From Lithobates sylvaticus (Eukaryota; Chordata; Amphibia; Anura; Ranidae), in contig CM053029.1 of NCBI GenBank assembly GCA_028564925.1, positions 294,663,168 through 294,727,167 on the forward strand: a stretch of DNA of 64,000 nucleotides, read 5' to 3'. Positions 36,985 through 48,648 of this stretch are shown here, piece after piece. The translations under genes and the position numbers were made by a program. How positions within the stretch are numbered: position 1 is the stretch's first letter; each line of letters opens with the position of its first letter. The notes under the pieces were generated by a model. It saw only the letters and a program-made list of their open reading frames with translations. It was not told the origin of the DNA and made no database searches.

Positions 36985-37999
36985 GGGGCTCCCATATCCT
37001 GACCCTCCCTACCCCCTATGTGAATAGGCAGGGGTACATCGTACCCCTACCCATTCACCAAAAAAGTGACAAAAAGTAAGAAAAACAGGAGACAATGTGA
37101 CGTCAGAAGGGGGGGGGGTGCCGCCAGGTGATGTACCCGGGTGGCCCCTCCCTTGCCTATAAAAGAGCTCATTCATCAGGAGACCTCTTAGGAGGCAAAA
37201 CGTCTTTTACATTTTTTCTATCTTTCAGTCGGCGGGCGGCGTGATTGACGGTGGATTACATCGCAAGACACTTTTTTTTCTTTTAATAAAGGATTCTCCT
37301 GTTTTTTTTACTTTTTTTACACTTTTTTGGTGAATGGGTAAGCCTACCCATTCACATGTAGGGGTTGGGATCTGGGGTCCCCTTGTTAAAGGGGGCTTCC
37401 AGATTTTGATAAGCCCCCCACCTGCAGACCCTGACAACCACAATACATGGTTGTCGGGAAGAGGTCCTTGTTCCCATCAACATGGGGACAAGGTGCTTTG
37501 GGGTGAGGGCGCAGAGCCCCCCTGCCCCAAAGCACCCCCACATGTGGAGGACATGTGGCCTGGTATGGTTCAGGAGGGGGCGCTCGTTCCCCCCCTTTTC
37601 CTGACCAGCCAGGCTACATGCTTGCATAAGGGTCTGGTATGGATTTTGGGGGGACCATTCATCTGTCAGTGGGGAATCCCACTGACAGATGATGATTCAT
37701 TGTTGTTAAGGACACGGGCAGCCAGCTTCCCGACACGCTGCTTAACAACCAGCTATTTCTTCACACAGAATTTGAATCAGTCAATGGTTTTTCGACCGAT
37801 TCGAATTCTAATCATTCTAAAAAAAAGTTGGAATTAGTTTCATTTAATAATTCTCTAATGGAAATGAAATGAAATTTAACAAAAACTAAACAAATTCCGT
37901 AACCAAACTAAACAAATTCTATAACAAAATGAAATTAGTAACATAACAAATCTATCCAAAACAAACCAAATTTTCCCATTCTGCACATGTCTATAGACT
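36985..37999. mobile_element. Repeat sharing modules with the 2.25-kb palindrome
   Basis: Contains GGGGTACATCGTACCCC (37030-37047), GGGGGCTTCCAGATT, ACCCTGACAACC, TTGTCGGGAAGAGG and CATGGGGACAAGGTGCTTTG, all close to parts of the 22.3-24.6 kb palindromic MITE, but here as a single arm. An AATTCG-rich end (37775-37999, finishing TGCACATGTCTATAG) matches the repeat ends at 14.0 and 56.9 kb. The boundaries are approximate. It probably holds two merged non-autonomous elements. Confidence 0.55.
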
Positions 38000-39740
38000 T
38001 CTTATAACAATATTGTTGGGATCTGGAGTACACCTGGCTGTAGGCAGGTGCCTCCAAAATGCTTAATGTGCTTTTCCTGTCTGTGTTTTTACCCTCAGTT
38101 AATTAAGCCAGCCAGATGCAAATTGTTACTATGTCTTGATGTTTCACTGTGTTCTTAGGTAGACCTGCTGAGCTAGGGATAACTGAGCCAGAAGGGTTAA
38201 TATTTTTCCTGCACTTTTAGAAACTGCGTGAACATGTCTTTGAGAACCATTACTGTTATTTGCAACTACTTCAGTAAAGGACCTTTATTTGTTCACCTAT
38301 TTTGCCTGTTGTTACATGGCATATCAAAAGGAAGAGGGTTTACATCAAGGGGACTGAGCTAGAGAAGATAGAATACATGGGTCTTATGGGCAGAATACTG
38401 TCCAGAGGAAGCTACAATGTAATTGCTAATGTCTACAGTGTCTGTTTCACCTGCCAACGCAACCAACCAGCCAGGAGAAAAGGGGCATGGCCAAGGTGGT
38501 GATTATAACTCTGGTAGTAAATGAGGTTATGTACTTGACATCTTCACCAGCGGTCGGTTCCCCACTTCCTGCAAACAGATCTGCAGCTAAGAGTACTTAG
38601 GAACCCAGCCTAGAGTTACAGGAGAGAGAGATGCAGAGGGGCCCCAGGAAAGAGAAAGCAAGCATTGAGAATATACGAAAGTGTGTTTCCTGCATCCAGT
38701 AGCAACACTGGGATTAGTGACTGGGAGTGAGGTAAAAAAATTGCTTAGTTGGTGGAGACCGATGCATGTTCCACAACACTGGCTCAGAAATGCTGCACAC
38801 CAGGAGGGAGAGGTGTTCTCTAACATAAGTGTTTCTGAAGTGCTCTAGTGTACAGTAAACAGTGTAAAGAAGTTCAGTTACTGATTACAAAGAGTTAACG
38901 TTCACGTTCGTGTTGGTTCACCACCAGCTATATGTCTATGATCTATTTCTTTCTCTATGGTGTTGCACTTTTTTTGAAAGGTTTTAAATAACAATTGATT
39001 AAAAAATGAATAGTGAAGATTGTTCTGTCCACCAGATGTCTATGCTGATTATCTGTATCTGTATCTGTGTTAAAATTACATGTAAGGTTTGTAATTTTCA
39101 TTTTTTTTTCAAGACAATCATATGTGGAGTGCAGGCTCCATCTAACGTTCTTTTTTGGTATTGCTGCAGTTGTTCTGTTTATTTGATTTACTGTATGTGT
39201 AGTTAAGGAAGTTGTTAGTAAGCAGTAAATTCTGGGTAGAATCTTCACAGGAAGTGAAGCAGCCACCATTCTTTGAGAAAATACTGCAGGAAGCAAGACA
39301 TGTATTTCTCAATCTATCACCATCACCCCTTAGAGAACTTAAAAATTTCACCTGGCTTGTTCTAATAAAACTTAGATCAAAAAAATATGGTATCTGAAGT
39401 TTATGGGACTAGAAGGTTTAGCTTTATGTCCTTGAGACAGAACAAAGATTAAACCATGTATTACATTAATTTCTTCAAATAAGGCAAAAAAGTAGTGAAT
39501 AATGAACCATATATCAGATTGATTCTTTGGATATATAAAAAAATATTTACAAGGCAGGCAAGGTTCTTAGTAGTCGGGTCAATCCATAGTCAAAAGACAG
39601 GCAGAGTTCAGAGAGTAGTTGATATGCGATCTGAGGTAGTCAACGAGGGAATCCAAACAGCAGAGCAGGACAGACAAACAGAGAGCTTGAAGTACGTGTT
39701 ACAAACACAATATCACAAGCATGGCACTGCAGGCTTGGCT
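38000..39740. other. Gene-free stretch
   Basis: No domain in any frame and no clear element. A CTGTATCTGTATCTG micro-repeat occurs near 39050. Possibly unique DNA. Confidence 0.45.
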
Positions 39741-39741
39741 G

Positions 39742-39895
39742 CAGTGGCGGCCCGTAATGCAGGGCGCAGGGTTTCCGCCCCCCTATCCATGCATCCAGCC
39801 CCTAATCTACATGCGGGTCGCCGGACGCATGGATTCCAATGGGGTTTATTTTATTTTTTTTTGAAGCACGTGATTAGTGCCATAGGCTCTTAAGG
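39742..39895. repeat. Possible short repeat (GGCGGCCCGT-type)
   Basis: GGCGGCCCGTAATGCAGGG starts a GC-rich block that ends in a T-run and GAAGCACGTGATTAG. It contains GCATGGAT and ATCCATGC words in inverted order. It resembles a small non-autonomous element, but the ends and target site were not resolved. Confidence 0.35.
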
Positions 39896-40104
39896 CTTAA
39901 AAAAAGGGTGGGCTTTAGTGAATGAATATTCACTATTGTCACACTGATTCTCCTCCAGGCCAATGAGGAAAGGGATCTTAAGGCTGTGGCTGCTTGGCTG
40001 GCTAAAATCAGGTTTGGTCTCCACCCAGAGACTGGCCACATCAATTACCTTGCAGGTGGACAGACAGACAAGGAGAATGCCATAGCCCAAACCAGGATGC
40101 TGGA

Positions 40105-40980
40105 ATGAGGAGCAGGAGAGCACTACATGCTTTTGGCAATAACATCATCCTCACAACCAGGGATTTTTTTCAGTGGAAACACGGGGAAACGCAGTTCCGG
40201 CACCTCTGACACTGAATGCATGTGGCAATGGCAAGGGGTGCTGGGAGGTGCTGCAGGGTCTACTGCTGGCTGCTGGGGGATCTGTTAGCTCTGGAGGGGA
40301 TCTATTTTTGCAGGGGGACTATTGTTGACGGTGGGGGATCTATTATTGCTGGGAGGGTTCTACTATTGAGGGAGGAGTCTATTGATGCTGGCTGCTGGGA
40401 GATCTATTGTTGCTGGGGTGAATCTATCTTGCTGGGGGAGGTATTGTTTTTGGCAGGAGGTCTGTTGCTGGGGCATCTATTGTTGCTGGGGGTTCTATTG
40501 TTTGTGGGGGGGTCTAATGCTGTTGGCTGCAGGGAATATTTTACTGTCCCCCTTATTATAATTAACAAATTCCATACAAATTACGTAGCACCACAATATG
40601 ATACTTGGTTCTGTATTTTCCAAAAGGGGGCGATACTAGGAGGTGGGTAGGGGGTGGAACCAAGGGACAGTGATCGGAGGTGGGTAGGGGGCGAAAAAAA
40701 GCAGTGACTCAGAAGGGTGGGAGTACCTGCACCTATTCGTCAAGAAAACAAAAGCCCTGCTCACAACAAAATACAATGACCAGTATTGGGCTATTAGTAA
40801 GTTCTTTAGAAAACATTGGCCAGTTTTACAAGACCCTAAATTAGCAGAGGTACTTCCGAATGAACTAAAGGTAGTCTTTAGTCGAACAAGGAACATAAAA
40901 TACATTATTGCACTAAATTGTAAAGCAATTAAAACACCAGTTAGAGACGTGCCACCTTCCTCAACTAATATTTAGTGTCT
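40105..40980 (+). pseudogene. Penelope-like element fragment (RT-endonuclease linker), split
   Basis: After the hAT MITE the plus frame reads LTTKYNDQYWAISKFFRKHW, PVLQDPKLAEVLPNELKV and FSRTRNIKYIIALN. This matches the PLE linker in which a FF.KHW..L..D..L segment precedes the GIY-YIG domain. A short lead-in lies before 40158. Only this part of the element is visible. Confidence 0.7.
40158..40759. mobile_element. hAT-type MITE with CTCACAAC duplication
   Basis: Starts CAGGGATTTTTTTCAG and ends with the complement of CAGGGCTTTTGTTTTC. CTCACAAC flanks both sides (40150-40157 and 40760-40767), an exact 8-bp duplication. The interior (40260-40540) is a degenerate tandem of GGGGGATCTATTGTTGCTG-like units. 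It splits a Penelope-like coding fragment. Confidence 0.9.
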
Positions 40981-41264
40981 CTCAGCACTCACAGTTATGA
41001 GTCACAGAAAACATAATGAAAAGGAGAATTAAAGGGAATGGAAAAACAAATAACAAATGTTGCAAAAAAATTGAAAGTGCTTTATTCCAAAGGGTGTAGC
41101 TTCAAATTGGGTGGTTAGCATGGTGATTGCACAAGGCAATTGATCCACGTAGTTAAGAACCTTTAGTAACAGCCAGTCCAAGATGGAACTCAAGGATCCC
41201 TGAGTGGATAGCTGGATGAGTGGATGGATGGATGAATGGGTAAAAATACTCTGCAGCTAAGGCA

Positions 41265-41605
41265 CATCAGGTCAGGGAGGATCCCCAAAAGCATGTAGAC
41301 CTACCTTGGAGATGGACTAACGGCGGCATCTATGGCTGTTCCCCAAAATTGTGACAGTAAAAGATATGTGAAAAGGGGCGTATACATAGTGTTTTGGGGA
41401 CCCCGCCTCAGAATACTTTAAAAAGGAGGCAGGGCATCCAAAATGCATTGTTTATGCCCCCATTTTATGTTTCTGTGCCTGCCACAATTGTTGAGGATGG
41501 CTTTAGACACCGCCGTTATTCCATCTCCAAGGCAGGTCAGGCTTCTTAGGTGTATGACAACTGCTGCCACTCTGCAGACACTTGCTTCCACAGAAAACAC
41601 ATAGA
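41265..41605. repeat. Imperfect fold-back element
   Basis: CCTACCTTGGAGATGGACT, then AACGGCGG (near 41301-41330), pairs with CCGCCGTTATTCC, then ATCTCCAAGGCAGG (41501-41535). Pairing continues inward through AAAATTGTG/CACAATTG and TTTTGGGGA/CATCCAAAA, and weakly outward through CTCTGCAG. The centre lies near 41412. A non-autonomous fold-back, ends not fixed. Confidence 0.7.
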
Positions 41606-41614
41606 TTTTTCCAA

Positions 41615-42170
41615 ACAAGAGAGAAATATGGTCGTGGGACTTTAAATGAGGCAATGACTAAATATCATAAAATGAAGAAATATATAAGAAATATAATAAT
41701 TTATTATAATACAATAAATGAATGATCAACACCAGATGTCAGGCATAGATAAAAAGATTAACATAAAAAAAACATAATAGTACAATTCATAATATATTGT
41801 AATTCCATAAAAAGGTGCATAGTAGATCTCTACATGGTATATCTTGGCATCTATGGAGCCCGACGTGTTGCTTGGACACCTGTCCAATCATCAGGGGCTT
41901 TATGCAACAGACTATCTGAAAAATGTGGACCTTGTGTTAATGTTGAGAAGATAAAAAAGGGTGTTTCTTTAAAATTATTGATAAATAACAAAATACCCAC
42001 GTTACTTACATACATGTTGGCACCATCAATGCTCAACCATACGGAAAGGGGTGAGCGTCGGAGCAGCCGTCTCACCTGGGGCTTAGGCGAGGATAGACCG
42101 CCCAGTCCAAAGTGAAAATCCAGCCAGAGGAAAACCAGGACCCCACCTGCAAAACCATGGAGTGTGAGAA
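41615..42170 (-). repeat. Hammerhead-bearing repeat, copy A
   Basis: Closely matches 53551-54560 (copy B) from ATGGTCGTGGGACTTTAAAT to CACCTGCAAAACC, apart from a MITE that only copy B carries. By eye the copies differ at a modest fraction of sites. It holds a hammerhead-like motif on the minus strand (41857-41899). Given the motif type it may be a PLE pseudo-LTR, but no coding part adjoins it in the same orientation. Confidence 0.75.
41857..41899 (-). ncRNA. Hammerhead ribozyme-like motif, core changed
   Basis: Minus strand, in order: AGCCC (stem I), CUGAUGA, stem II UUGGAC-AGGU-GUCCAA (6 bp), GCAA where GAAA is required, then CACGUC and GGGCU (stem I partner). Stem I pairs over 5 bp. The GAAA box change should abolish cleavage. 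Compare the intact sister at 54249-54291. Confidence 0.65.
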
Positions 42171-42313
42171 ATTGTGTAAACCAAACGTGTCTGTAAAAAT
42201 ATGTGTATAAATTAATATACTAAAAAAAGTAATATAATAAATTACATTGTTTGGTGAAGTGACCCACAACTCCAAAAAGAGTCTAGTGAAAAGTAAAATT
42301 ATTATTTTTTTAA

Positions 42314-43475
42314 TCACTTGCCTACCAGGCACTTACACCCCCTTCCTGTCCAAGCTATTTTTCAGCTTTCAGCGCTGTCGCACTTTGAATGACAATTGTG
42401 CGGTCATGCTACACTGTACCCAAACACATTTTTTATAATTTTCTTCACACAAATAGAGATTTCTTTTGGTGATATTTAATCACTGCTGGGTTTTTTATTT
42501 TTTACAACAAAAAAAGACCAAAGATTTTCAAAAGACTATGTTTTTTACTTTTTTTTTTAGTCAGTAAATTTTGTAACTAAGTCATTTTTCGCCTTAACTG
42601 ATGTGCGCTAATGAGGCGGCACTGATGGGCACTGATAGGCTGAACTGGTGGGCATTGATGAGGTGGCACTAATGGGCACTGATGAGGCGGCACTGATGAG
42701 GTGTCACTGATGAGGAGGCACCAATATGCCGCACTTCTGGGCACTGGTATGTGGCACTGATGAGTACTGATAGGGGGCACTGATAGGCACTGTTGGGTGG
42801 CACTGATGGGCACTAATAGGCGGCATTGGTGGGCACTGATAGGCTGCACTGGTGGGCACAGATAGGCGGCACAGATGGACACTGATGGGCATTGATGGGT
42901 GGTACTGATAAGCGACACTGATGGGCATTGATCGACAGCATTGATGGGCAGCACTGATATGCGCCACTGATTGTCAGCACTGACTGGCATCGCTAATGGG
43001 CTCTGATTGGTGGAACTTGTGGGCAGTGGTGGGCACTGATTGCTGCCACTGGTGGGCACTATATGCTGGCATTGGTGGGCACTGTTTGTTACACTGTATT
43101 TATTTATTGTAATCAGGGCACTTATGATCAGTGCCCTGATTACATCGCTAGATGTCCCCCTGTGAGGAGATGCCACTGATCGGCTCCCCTCGCCTCACAC
43201 TCTGTCAGTGTGAGGCGAGGAGAGCTGATTACCGGCATCTTCTTGTTTACATGTGACTGGCTGTAATTGGACACACCTGATCACGTGGTTAAAGAGCCGC
43301 GGAATCGGCTCTTTACACAGATTGGGGTCGTGCCGTGTCCTAGCAACAAGGCCGTGTTCGCCGTGCTACGAGCCCCCGCAAGCACGGCCATTCTGGGACG
43401 CCGTCATATGACAGTGTCCCAGAAAGAGAGCTGCACCGCCCCGCCACCATTTGACGGTGGGCGGGCAGCAAGCAG
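42314..43475 (+). mobile_element. piggyBac-type MITE with TTAA target sites
   Basis: TTAA lies at 42310-42313 and 43476-43479. The ends TCACTTGCCTACC and the complement of CTGCTTGCTGCCC are related. The 5' third matches the non-coding part of the larger piggyBac element. The right part has two strong hairpins (TGTAATCAGGGCACT arms at about 43108-43145; CTCGCCTCACACT arms at about 43188-43225). The middle is a tandem array. No coding capacity. Confidence 0.82.
42600..43090. repeat. GGCACTGATG tandem array inside the MITE
   Basis: A degenerate array of units such as GGGCACTGATAGGCGGCACTG, about 10-24 bp long. Read on minus it gives pseudo-repetitive frames rich in His, Gln, Cys and Pro. It is not coding. 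Confidence 0.9.
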
Positions 43476-43706
43476 TTAAAGTGAAAAAAATCGCATTAAA
43501 ATTATGCAATACCCCAAAGGGGAAAGGGTGAAGAAAGAGAAAATCACAGGGATAGTTACCTGGTGACATTGCACAGACACATGCTCTGAGACATGATGTG
43601 CATGCGTAAGGAAAAAAGCCAGAATAGGAACAAGACTCCCAGTGAGGGTATAAGTAAGACCCAACACTCCCTGGGCTCCTCCCACACATAATCATGGCTA
43701 AGAAGC

Positions 43707-44096
43707 TGTAATGTTTATGCAGAATCACTGTGACCCTTAACCCCTTTCTTCTGATGCATGCTGGGGGAGGGGCTGTACCAGGAAGTCAGTCACAGTGTGT
43801 GTGGGACTGGAAGCAGAAGCATGATACTTAGAGGGAGATCTGTTGTATATGACTCCTCCATGTAAGAATGTACATTGCTTTCTGAGTGAGTAATAAACCC
43901 TTCCCTGGTTATGAAGTGCATCCAGCCTGTGTGTAACTTGCTGAGCGGATACTGGCAGCATTGCTAGCAACACCCTGAGAGACCCTGTGTTGAAGGGACA
44001 TAACAGAAGCCAACACCAATTGTTGCCTGGAAAAGTAAAAAGTGTAGTGGGGCTACCCCGGTCCAGAACCAGGAAGCAGGACTGCGACGAGGATTG
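43707..44096 (+). repeat. 5' LTR-like repeat of the Gypsy element
   Basis: Begins TGTAATGTTTATGCAG. Canonical TG...CA borders could be 43707-44005 (ending CATAACA), but homology with the 3' copy runs on to about 44096. An AATAAA lies inside. The last ~45 bases also occur at the edge of the neighbouring element. Confidence 0.8.
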
Positions 44097-47000
44097 TGGA
44101 TTTTAGCACACATGGCTTTCATAGGGTTTATCCAACCATTTAATCCTGCTGCTGAATCATGGAGCTCCTAGGTGGAGAGGCTTGAGCAGTATATGGAAGA
44201 AAATAGTGTGTCTGTAGAAAAGAAAGTTGCAGTTTTCCTCACAGCATTGGGTCAAGCTGCATATGGCACTTTCAGAGACTTAATTTCTCCAGACAAGCCG
44301 GCCTCAAAGCCCCTGCCTGAGTTAATTCAGAGGCTACATGAGTACTCCAACCTACAACCTAAATTCTACAGTAGGAGGCAGCATGCTGGGGAGGATATAA
44401 AGACTTATATCATTGCTTTACTTAAACTAGCTGCCACTTGTCAGTTTGGAGACTACCTGCAGACAGCTATCCACGACATGTTTGTCATGGGACTCTGCGA
44501 CCCAGCCATACAGAAACGTTTACTCACAGAACCCGACTTGACTCTGACGAAAGCCATGGACCTTGCTACGGTCATGGAGTTGGCTACACGGGACGCCACC
44601 CTACTGAAGGCGCCACCTGAACCTCCTGCAAGCCAGGGAGAGGAAATATTCCACAATGCTATCACCCAACACCCACGACATCCGACGCCAAATCAACCTA
44701 AACCTAATTCTTCTGTCTCTAGGATACTTACTTGATACCGTTGTGGTAACACTTCTCACAGTGAACCTGCTTGCAAGTTTAAGGATGTCATTTGTTTTCT
44801 TTGTGGAAAGACTGGTCATATTGGCCGTGTTTGCCGCAGCTCACACTCCCCGAACACTACCACAAAAGGTAGACGTAAACAGACATTTCATGTGGATACT
44901 GACAATAAAGGCTCCAGCTCTGATGAAGAGACCTGTGTCCAGCATGTTGGACTGTTTCGGGTACCTGGGAACACTCCTGCAATAAAAGTGGATGTCACAC
45001 TCAATGGCTGTCCTGTCTCCATGGATGTGGATACAGGGGCGGCTGTGTCCGTCATTTCATGGACTGATTTAAAGGCATCAGGTCTGTCCCTACGCTCCAA
45101 CCTACAAATCTCACACTACAAACCTACAGCAAGGAACTGCTACAGCCCTTAGGTTATGTGAAATCCATTGTGACATTAGGCAAGCGCAGTGAAACTCTAC
45201 GCCTTTATGTTGTAAGTAAAGGAGGTCCTCTGCTGTATGGTAGGGACTGGATCAAAGCCCTGGGCATGCCCCCTCTTGTCCATTGCATGTACATTGCTTT
45301 CTGAGGTAGACCATTGGGTGGAATCCCTGAAGTCACGCTTTAAGGAGGTTTTTGAGGACTCTTTGTGCTCGGTAAAAGGAAAAATAGCCCACCTTCTCTT
45401 AAAGTCTGGTGCTACACCTCATTTTTGTAAGGCAAGATCAGTGCCCTTTGCCTTGCAGAAGAAAGTGAAAGCAGAGCTGGACCATCTATTGGCTGAAAAG
45501 ATCATAACTAAAGTTGATAGAAGTGAATGGCCATCGCCAATTGTGCCTGTCAAGAAAAATAACAGAGACATTAGAATTTGTGGGGATTTCAGGGTTGCCC
45601 TGAACAACCAACTTCTTGTGGATCAATACCCATTGCCTCGACTTGAAGATCTATTTGGCTCACTGGCTGGGGGGCAAACGTTTACAATAATAGACTTAAA
45701 GCAAGCTTACCTGCAACTGTAAGTACACTCAGATTCACGCCATCTGTTGACCAGTAACACCCATAAAGGATTATTCCAATATAACCGCATGGTTTTTGGC
45801 ATAGACCCAGCTCCAGCCATCTGGCAGCGGATCATGGATGAGGTCCTGGCAGGCATACCTTTCACCCAATGTCTACTAGATGACATGCTCATTACTGGTC
45901 CCACTGATGAAGAACACAGAAAGAATGTTGAAGCTGTGCTAGAGAGACTCCAACGGTATGGCTTATGTGTCAATCTTTCAAAATGCAAATTTCTGTGTGG
46001 AATTTTGTGCCCACACTGTGGACCGACATGGGTTACACACTACTAAAGAAAAGATTAAAGCCCTTACCCATGCCCCTACTCCCCAGAATGGCACACAGCT
46101 CAGGTCCTACCTTGGCCTCCTAAATTACTACCACCGTTTCTTGCCGAACCTAGCACACCAGCTCTACCTGTTACATCGCTTACTTGATGCAAGTGCTAAA
46201 TGGATATGGACAGACAAATGTAAAGAAGCTTTTCAGCTTTATAAAGAGCTCATTCTGTCCTCTCAGGTTCTGGTCCACTATGATTTAAAGAAACACGTCA
46301 CCTTGGCTTGTGACCCCTCACCTTATGGACTGGGTGCCGTGCTTTCCCATGTCATGCCAGATGGCACGGAGCACCCCATTTCTTTTACCTTCAGGTTTTT
46401 AACCTCAGCAGAACAAAACTACTCTCAGATAGACAAGGAAGCTTTTTCCATTGTATGGGCCACAAAAAAATATCACACGTACATCTATGGATGGGAGTTC
46501 ACACTTATCACTGACCACAAACCTCTGTTGTCCATACTGAATCCTCAGAAAGGAATTTCTACAACAACCGCATCTCGCTTACAAAGGTACTCTTTATTCT
46601 TGGGAGCTTATACTTATTCTATCAGATACCGCTCCCACGAGGCCCATGGCCATGCAGATGCATTTTCCAGATTGCCAATTGGAGACCACCCACCTAGAGA
46701 CATACACATAGTGGAAGTACACAGGCCACGGCCCTGCATGTCCACCTCCCTAATTGCCAGACATACAGCCACAGATCCCTTCCTGTCTTAGATATTCTCG
46801 TATGTTCAGGCTGGATGGCCAGAGAAAGTCCCAGGTGAATTTCGGCCGTACTTTACCAGAAAATGTGAGCTTGTGACTAATGCTGGTTGCCTACAGTGGG
46901 GCAATACAGTGATTATACCTCAGTATTTGCAACCAACCATGCTAAGGATACTGCATGAGGGCCATCCTGGCGTGGTGCGCATGAAGCAGCGAGCCCGGAG

Positions 47001-48270
47001 CTATGTTTGGTGGCCACAAATGGATAAAGCAATTGAAGATTTTGTGGCTCAATGTCCTGGTTGCTGTCAAGCTCAGCGACCCCAAAAGAAAGGAACCCTG
47101 CAACCTTGGCTATGGCTGACAGACCCGTCCAGACCCAATACAGAATAAAATGTATTTGATCATGGTAGATGCACATTCAAAATGGCCAGAGGTATTTCAA
47201 ATGCCTTCTACTACCTCAACTGCTACCATTCTAGTCTTAAGGAAGCTCTTTGCTCAGTATGGCTTGCCAACAGCCATAGTCTCGGACAATGGAACTCAAT
47301 TTACATCGCATGAGTTCAATCCTTCCTCAGTGGCTTGAGAATCCAACACTACAAAACAGCTCCTTATCACCCAGCCTCGAATGGGCTGGCAGAACGGTTT
47401 GTGCAGACGTTTAAGAAGCACTTACTGTCCACTCTGGACCAGATCGGACTGTCAGATGAGAAGCTGCTGGATTTCTTGACCATGTACCGAAACACAAAGC
47501 ACGCTACTACTGGGCTGTCCCCTGATTTTCTTAAGTTTGGCGGGCAGGCATCTCCGCACCAAACTGGATTTAGTCAGTCCACAGGAACAGTCACCAACAC
47601 CTCCTCCACCAGACCGTCCTGGATTACATGACAGTGATCTTGTATGGTTTCTGAATTACAGAGTTTTGCCTCATTGGCTTCCTGGCATAATTGATGGACC
47701 TCTTGGAAGAATGTACCTTGTTCACCTGGAGAATGGCGCTTATGTTCAACGACACCTTTCGCAATTGAGGAAGCGCATTTGTCGACCACTAGAGACAAAC
47801 CTGACCCCTCTTTCTAACCAACAACCAGAGTCTACACTGGGCTCTACTGGTGACATATAGCATGGTGTCTGGCATGATCCCACAAGTTTACAACCAACCC
47901 CTGAAAAGGTTGGTGACCGGACATGTGCCTGGAGTCGCAGAGACTGATTGGTCTGTTGGACACCCACTGACATCTCCAGAACCCTTGACCGACTCTATCC
48001 CTTCCAGTGCTGGGCCACTTCGTAAGTCTGCCCGCCAAAGACATCAAACTCCTCTTTGGCAAAGCACTGAAATCTTAAGGGACAGGAGGCGGAGAAAAGG
48101 GGCTCCTGAAGTGCTGCAGAAGCCACAGAACTGAGTTGGAGATACTACTTGCTGAACTGATCCTGTTTGCCTTGTTCTTTATGTGTTGAGTATTTTATGT
48201 GTTGTGTATTTGTTCTCTTGTTATATATTTTTTTCTGTGTTTTATTTTTTTCTTTGAGAAAAAGAGGAGG

Positions 48271-48648
48271 TGTAATGTTTATGCAGAATCACTGACCCTT
48301 AACCCCTTTCTCCTGATGCATGCTGGGGGAGGGGCTGTACTAGGAAGTCAGTCACAGTGTGTGTGGGACTGGAAATAGCCGCATGGTACTTAGAGGGAGA
48401 TCTGTTGTATATAACTCCTCCATGTAAGAATGTACATCGCATTCTGAGTGAGTAATAAACCCTTCCCTGGTTAAGAAGTGCATCCAGCCTGTGTGTAACT
48501 TGCTGAGCAGATACTGGCAGCAATGCTAGCAACACCCTGAGAGACCCTGTGTTGAAGGGACATAACAGAAGCCAACACCAATTGTTGCCTGGAAAAGTAA
48601 AAAGTGTAGTGGGGCTACCCCGGTCCAGAACCAGGAAGCAGGACTGCG
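48271..48648 (+). repeat. 3' LTR-like repeat of the Gypsy element
   Basis: Same sequence as 43707-44096 with a small number of differences. The preceding GAGAAAAAGAGGAGG is the likely polypurine tract. It runs straight into the repeat bounding the next element. Confidence 0.8.

Larger units (their letters stand above)
43707..48648 (+). mobile_element. Ty3/Gypsy LTR retrotransposon, broken copy
   Basis: Fossil LTR element on the plus strand. LTR-like direct repeats are at 43707-44096 and 48271-48648. A purine-rich tract lies just before the 3' repeat. Internal order: gag with capsid-like region and CCHC knuckle (about 44170-44870), protease (about 44990-45160), reverse transcriptase (about 45290-46010), RNase H (about 46260-46700), and integrase with zinc-binding and core parts (about 46930-47640). 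This order is that of Ty3/Gypsy. It has several breaks. By eye the repeats differ at about a dozen sites over 300 bp, suggesting a moderately young insertion. Confidence 0.9.

Noticed and set aside
37172-37205. Plus-strand hammerhead-like string (ATCAGGA, a GACCTC/GAGGC stem, AAAACGTC)
   Set aside because: Two changes in the first box, one in the GAAA box and no room for stem III. Too weak to list as a ribozyme.
42577-43176. His/Cys/Pro-rich repetitive minus frame
   Set aside because: Comes from the GGCACTGATG tandem array in the piggyBac-type MITE.
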